DNA of 64,000 nt from Deltaproteobacteria bacterium. Its GTDB lineage: Bacteria > Desulfobacterota > Desulfobulbia > Desulfobulbales > Desulfurivibrionaceae. The position numbers and the translations under genes are program-made. The stretch is taken from NCBI GenBank assembly GCA_026388735.1, contig JAPLJG010000048.1, positions 31,778-95,777 of the forward strand, written 5' to 3'. The notes under the pieces are model-generated. The model worked only from the letters and a program-made list of their open reading frames with translations. It was not told the origin of the DNA and made no database searches. Positions 63,800 through 64,000 of the stretch are shown piece after piece (position 1 is the first letter of the stretch; every line of letters begins with the position of its first letter).

Positions 63800-64000
63800 T
63801 TAGAAGCGGTATTGCAGCCCGGCGGTGATAAGGTGGGCTGCGGAGTTGTCGAAAGTGCCACTTGGGTTCGGGGCCGCATTGGCAACAGTGCGGCTTTCCT
63901 TGTCGTCAAAGAGATAGGCAGCGCCAATATTGAGATTCTCAGTTGCCTGATAGCGCACGCCGCAGGAGTAGATTTTGGCGTTGGAATCAGGCAGTTCGAA
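63800..64000 (-). CDS. FadL/OmpP1-family outer-membrane porin, 5' part outside window
   Basis: Only the last 66 residues are present: FELPDSNAKIYSCGVRYQ, then LNIGAAYLFDD and the end LITAGLQYRF. The final Phe and alternating hydrophobic strands are the hallmark of an outer-membrane beta barrel, and the order of strands fits the FadL group that takes up hydrophobic compounds. The stop is at 63800-63802. It ends 15 bases before the TraB-family start. Confidence 0.7.
   Translation of the reverse strand, partial: FELPDSNAKIYSCGVRYQATENLNIGAAYLFDDKESRTVANAAPNPSGTFDNSAAHLITAGLQYRF

Noticed and set aside
1..64000. CRISPR arrays, tRNA or rRNA genes, prophage or intact IS elements
   Set aside because: No regular spaced repeats, cloverleaf patterns, rRNA segments or transposase-like frames were found on reading.

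Overview
The window reads as a chromosomal segment of a Gram-negative, anaerobic, free-living deltaproteobacterium-type organism, most like Desulfobacterota (Desulfobulbales-like). The reasons are inference from gene content: a TAXI TRAP binding protein, a lysine-2,3-aminomutase-like radical SAM enzyme, two-CW and HDOD proteins, an NtrC-type regulator, a selenoprotein, a single flagellin gene and a full LPS pathway. Most of the DNA is GC-rich. Stretches around 17.9-18.7 kb and 39-41 kb are visibly AT-richer. I saw no tRNA, rRNA, CRISPR array or intact insertion sequence.

Layout. 0-6 kb (minus strand): partial rlmB, then gmk, a remA-type gene, yicC, the heptose kinase gene rfaE1 and a KimA-like permease preceded by a clear ydaO-type cyclic-di-AMP riboswitch with its own promoter. 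6.2-12.1 kb: a compact sulfur/selenium regulatory unit, made of a histidine kinase, a sigma-54 activator, a near-perfect sigma-54 promoter, a small receiver protein and an exported triple-rhodanese protein whose gene contains an in-frame TGA read as selenocysteine, with a textbook bacterial SECIS hairpin just downstream and a terminator after the gene. 12-19.3 kb: an AF1514-family protein, a lipoprotein joining a glycoside-hydrolase-like domain to a parvulin-like domain, a YkgJ/DUF2914 pair, a repeat-rich FlaG-like protein, an AT-rich sugar methyltransferase and PhnA. 19.9-23.5 kb: a partner-switching module (PP2C phosphatase, anti-sigma kinase, STAS antagonist) with a CZB chemoreceptor. 23.6-28.2 kb: dnaE, a TIM-barrel isomerase and a Trm112-like protein.

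28.5-43.7 kb is an LPS locus. The plus-strand arm is rmlACDB followed by WaaE-, WaaC-, GT2-, GT9- (broken), WaaL- and GT4-type genes. It converges on a minus-strand arm of galE, msbA, GT2, GT11 and GT10. It would make and export a rhamnose-containing, probably fucosylated surface glycan. 43.9-58.8 kb holds cysK, an autoregulated HTH/two-CW gene, HDOD, yifB, a GGDEF response regulator, a universal stress protein, the KamA-like enzyme, a frameshifted malic enzyme gene, TAXI, a small membrane protein, kup and an ankyrin protein. 59-64 kb holds a membrane ferredoxin, flagellin, a 49-residue Lys-rich protein missed by ordinary length cut-offs, cmoB, yhbY, a TraB-family protein and the 3' end of a FadL-like porin gene.

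The strongest candidate for something undescribed is the 6.2-12.1 kb unit: a selenocysteine-containing periplasmic triple rhodanese, apparently under sigma-54 control by the two-component pair beside it.
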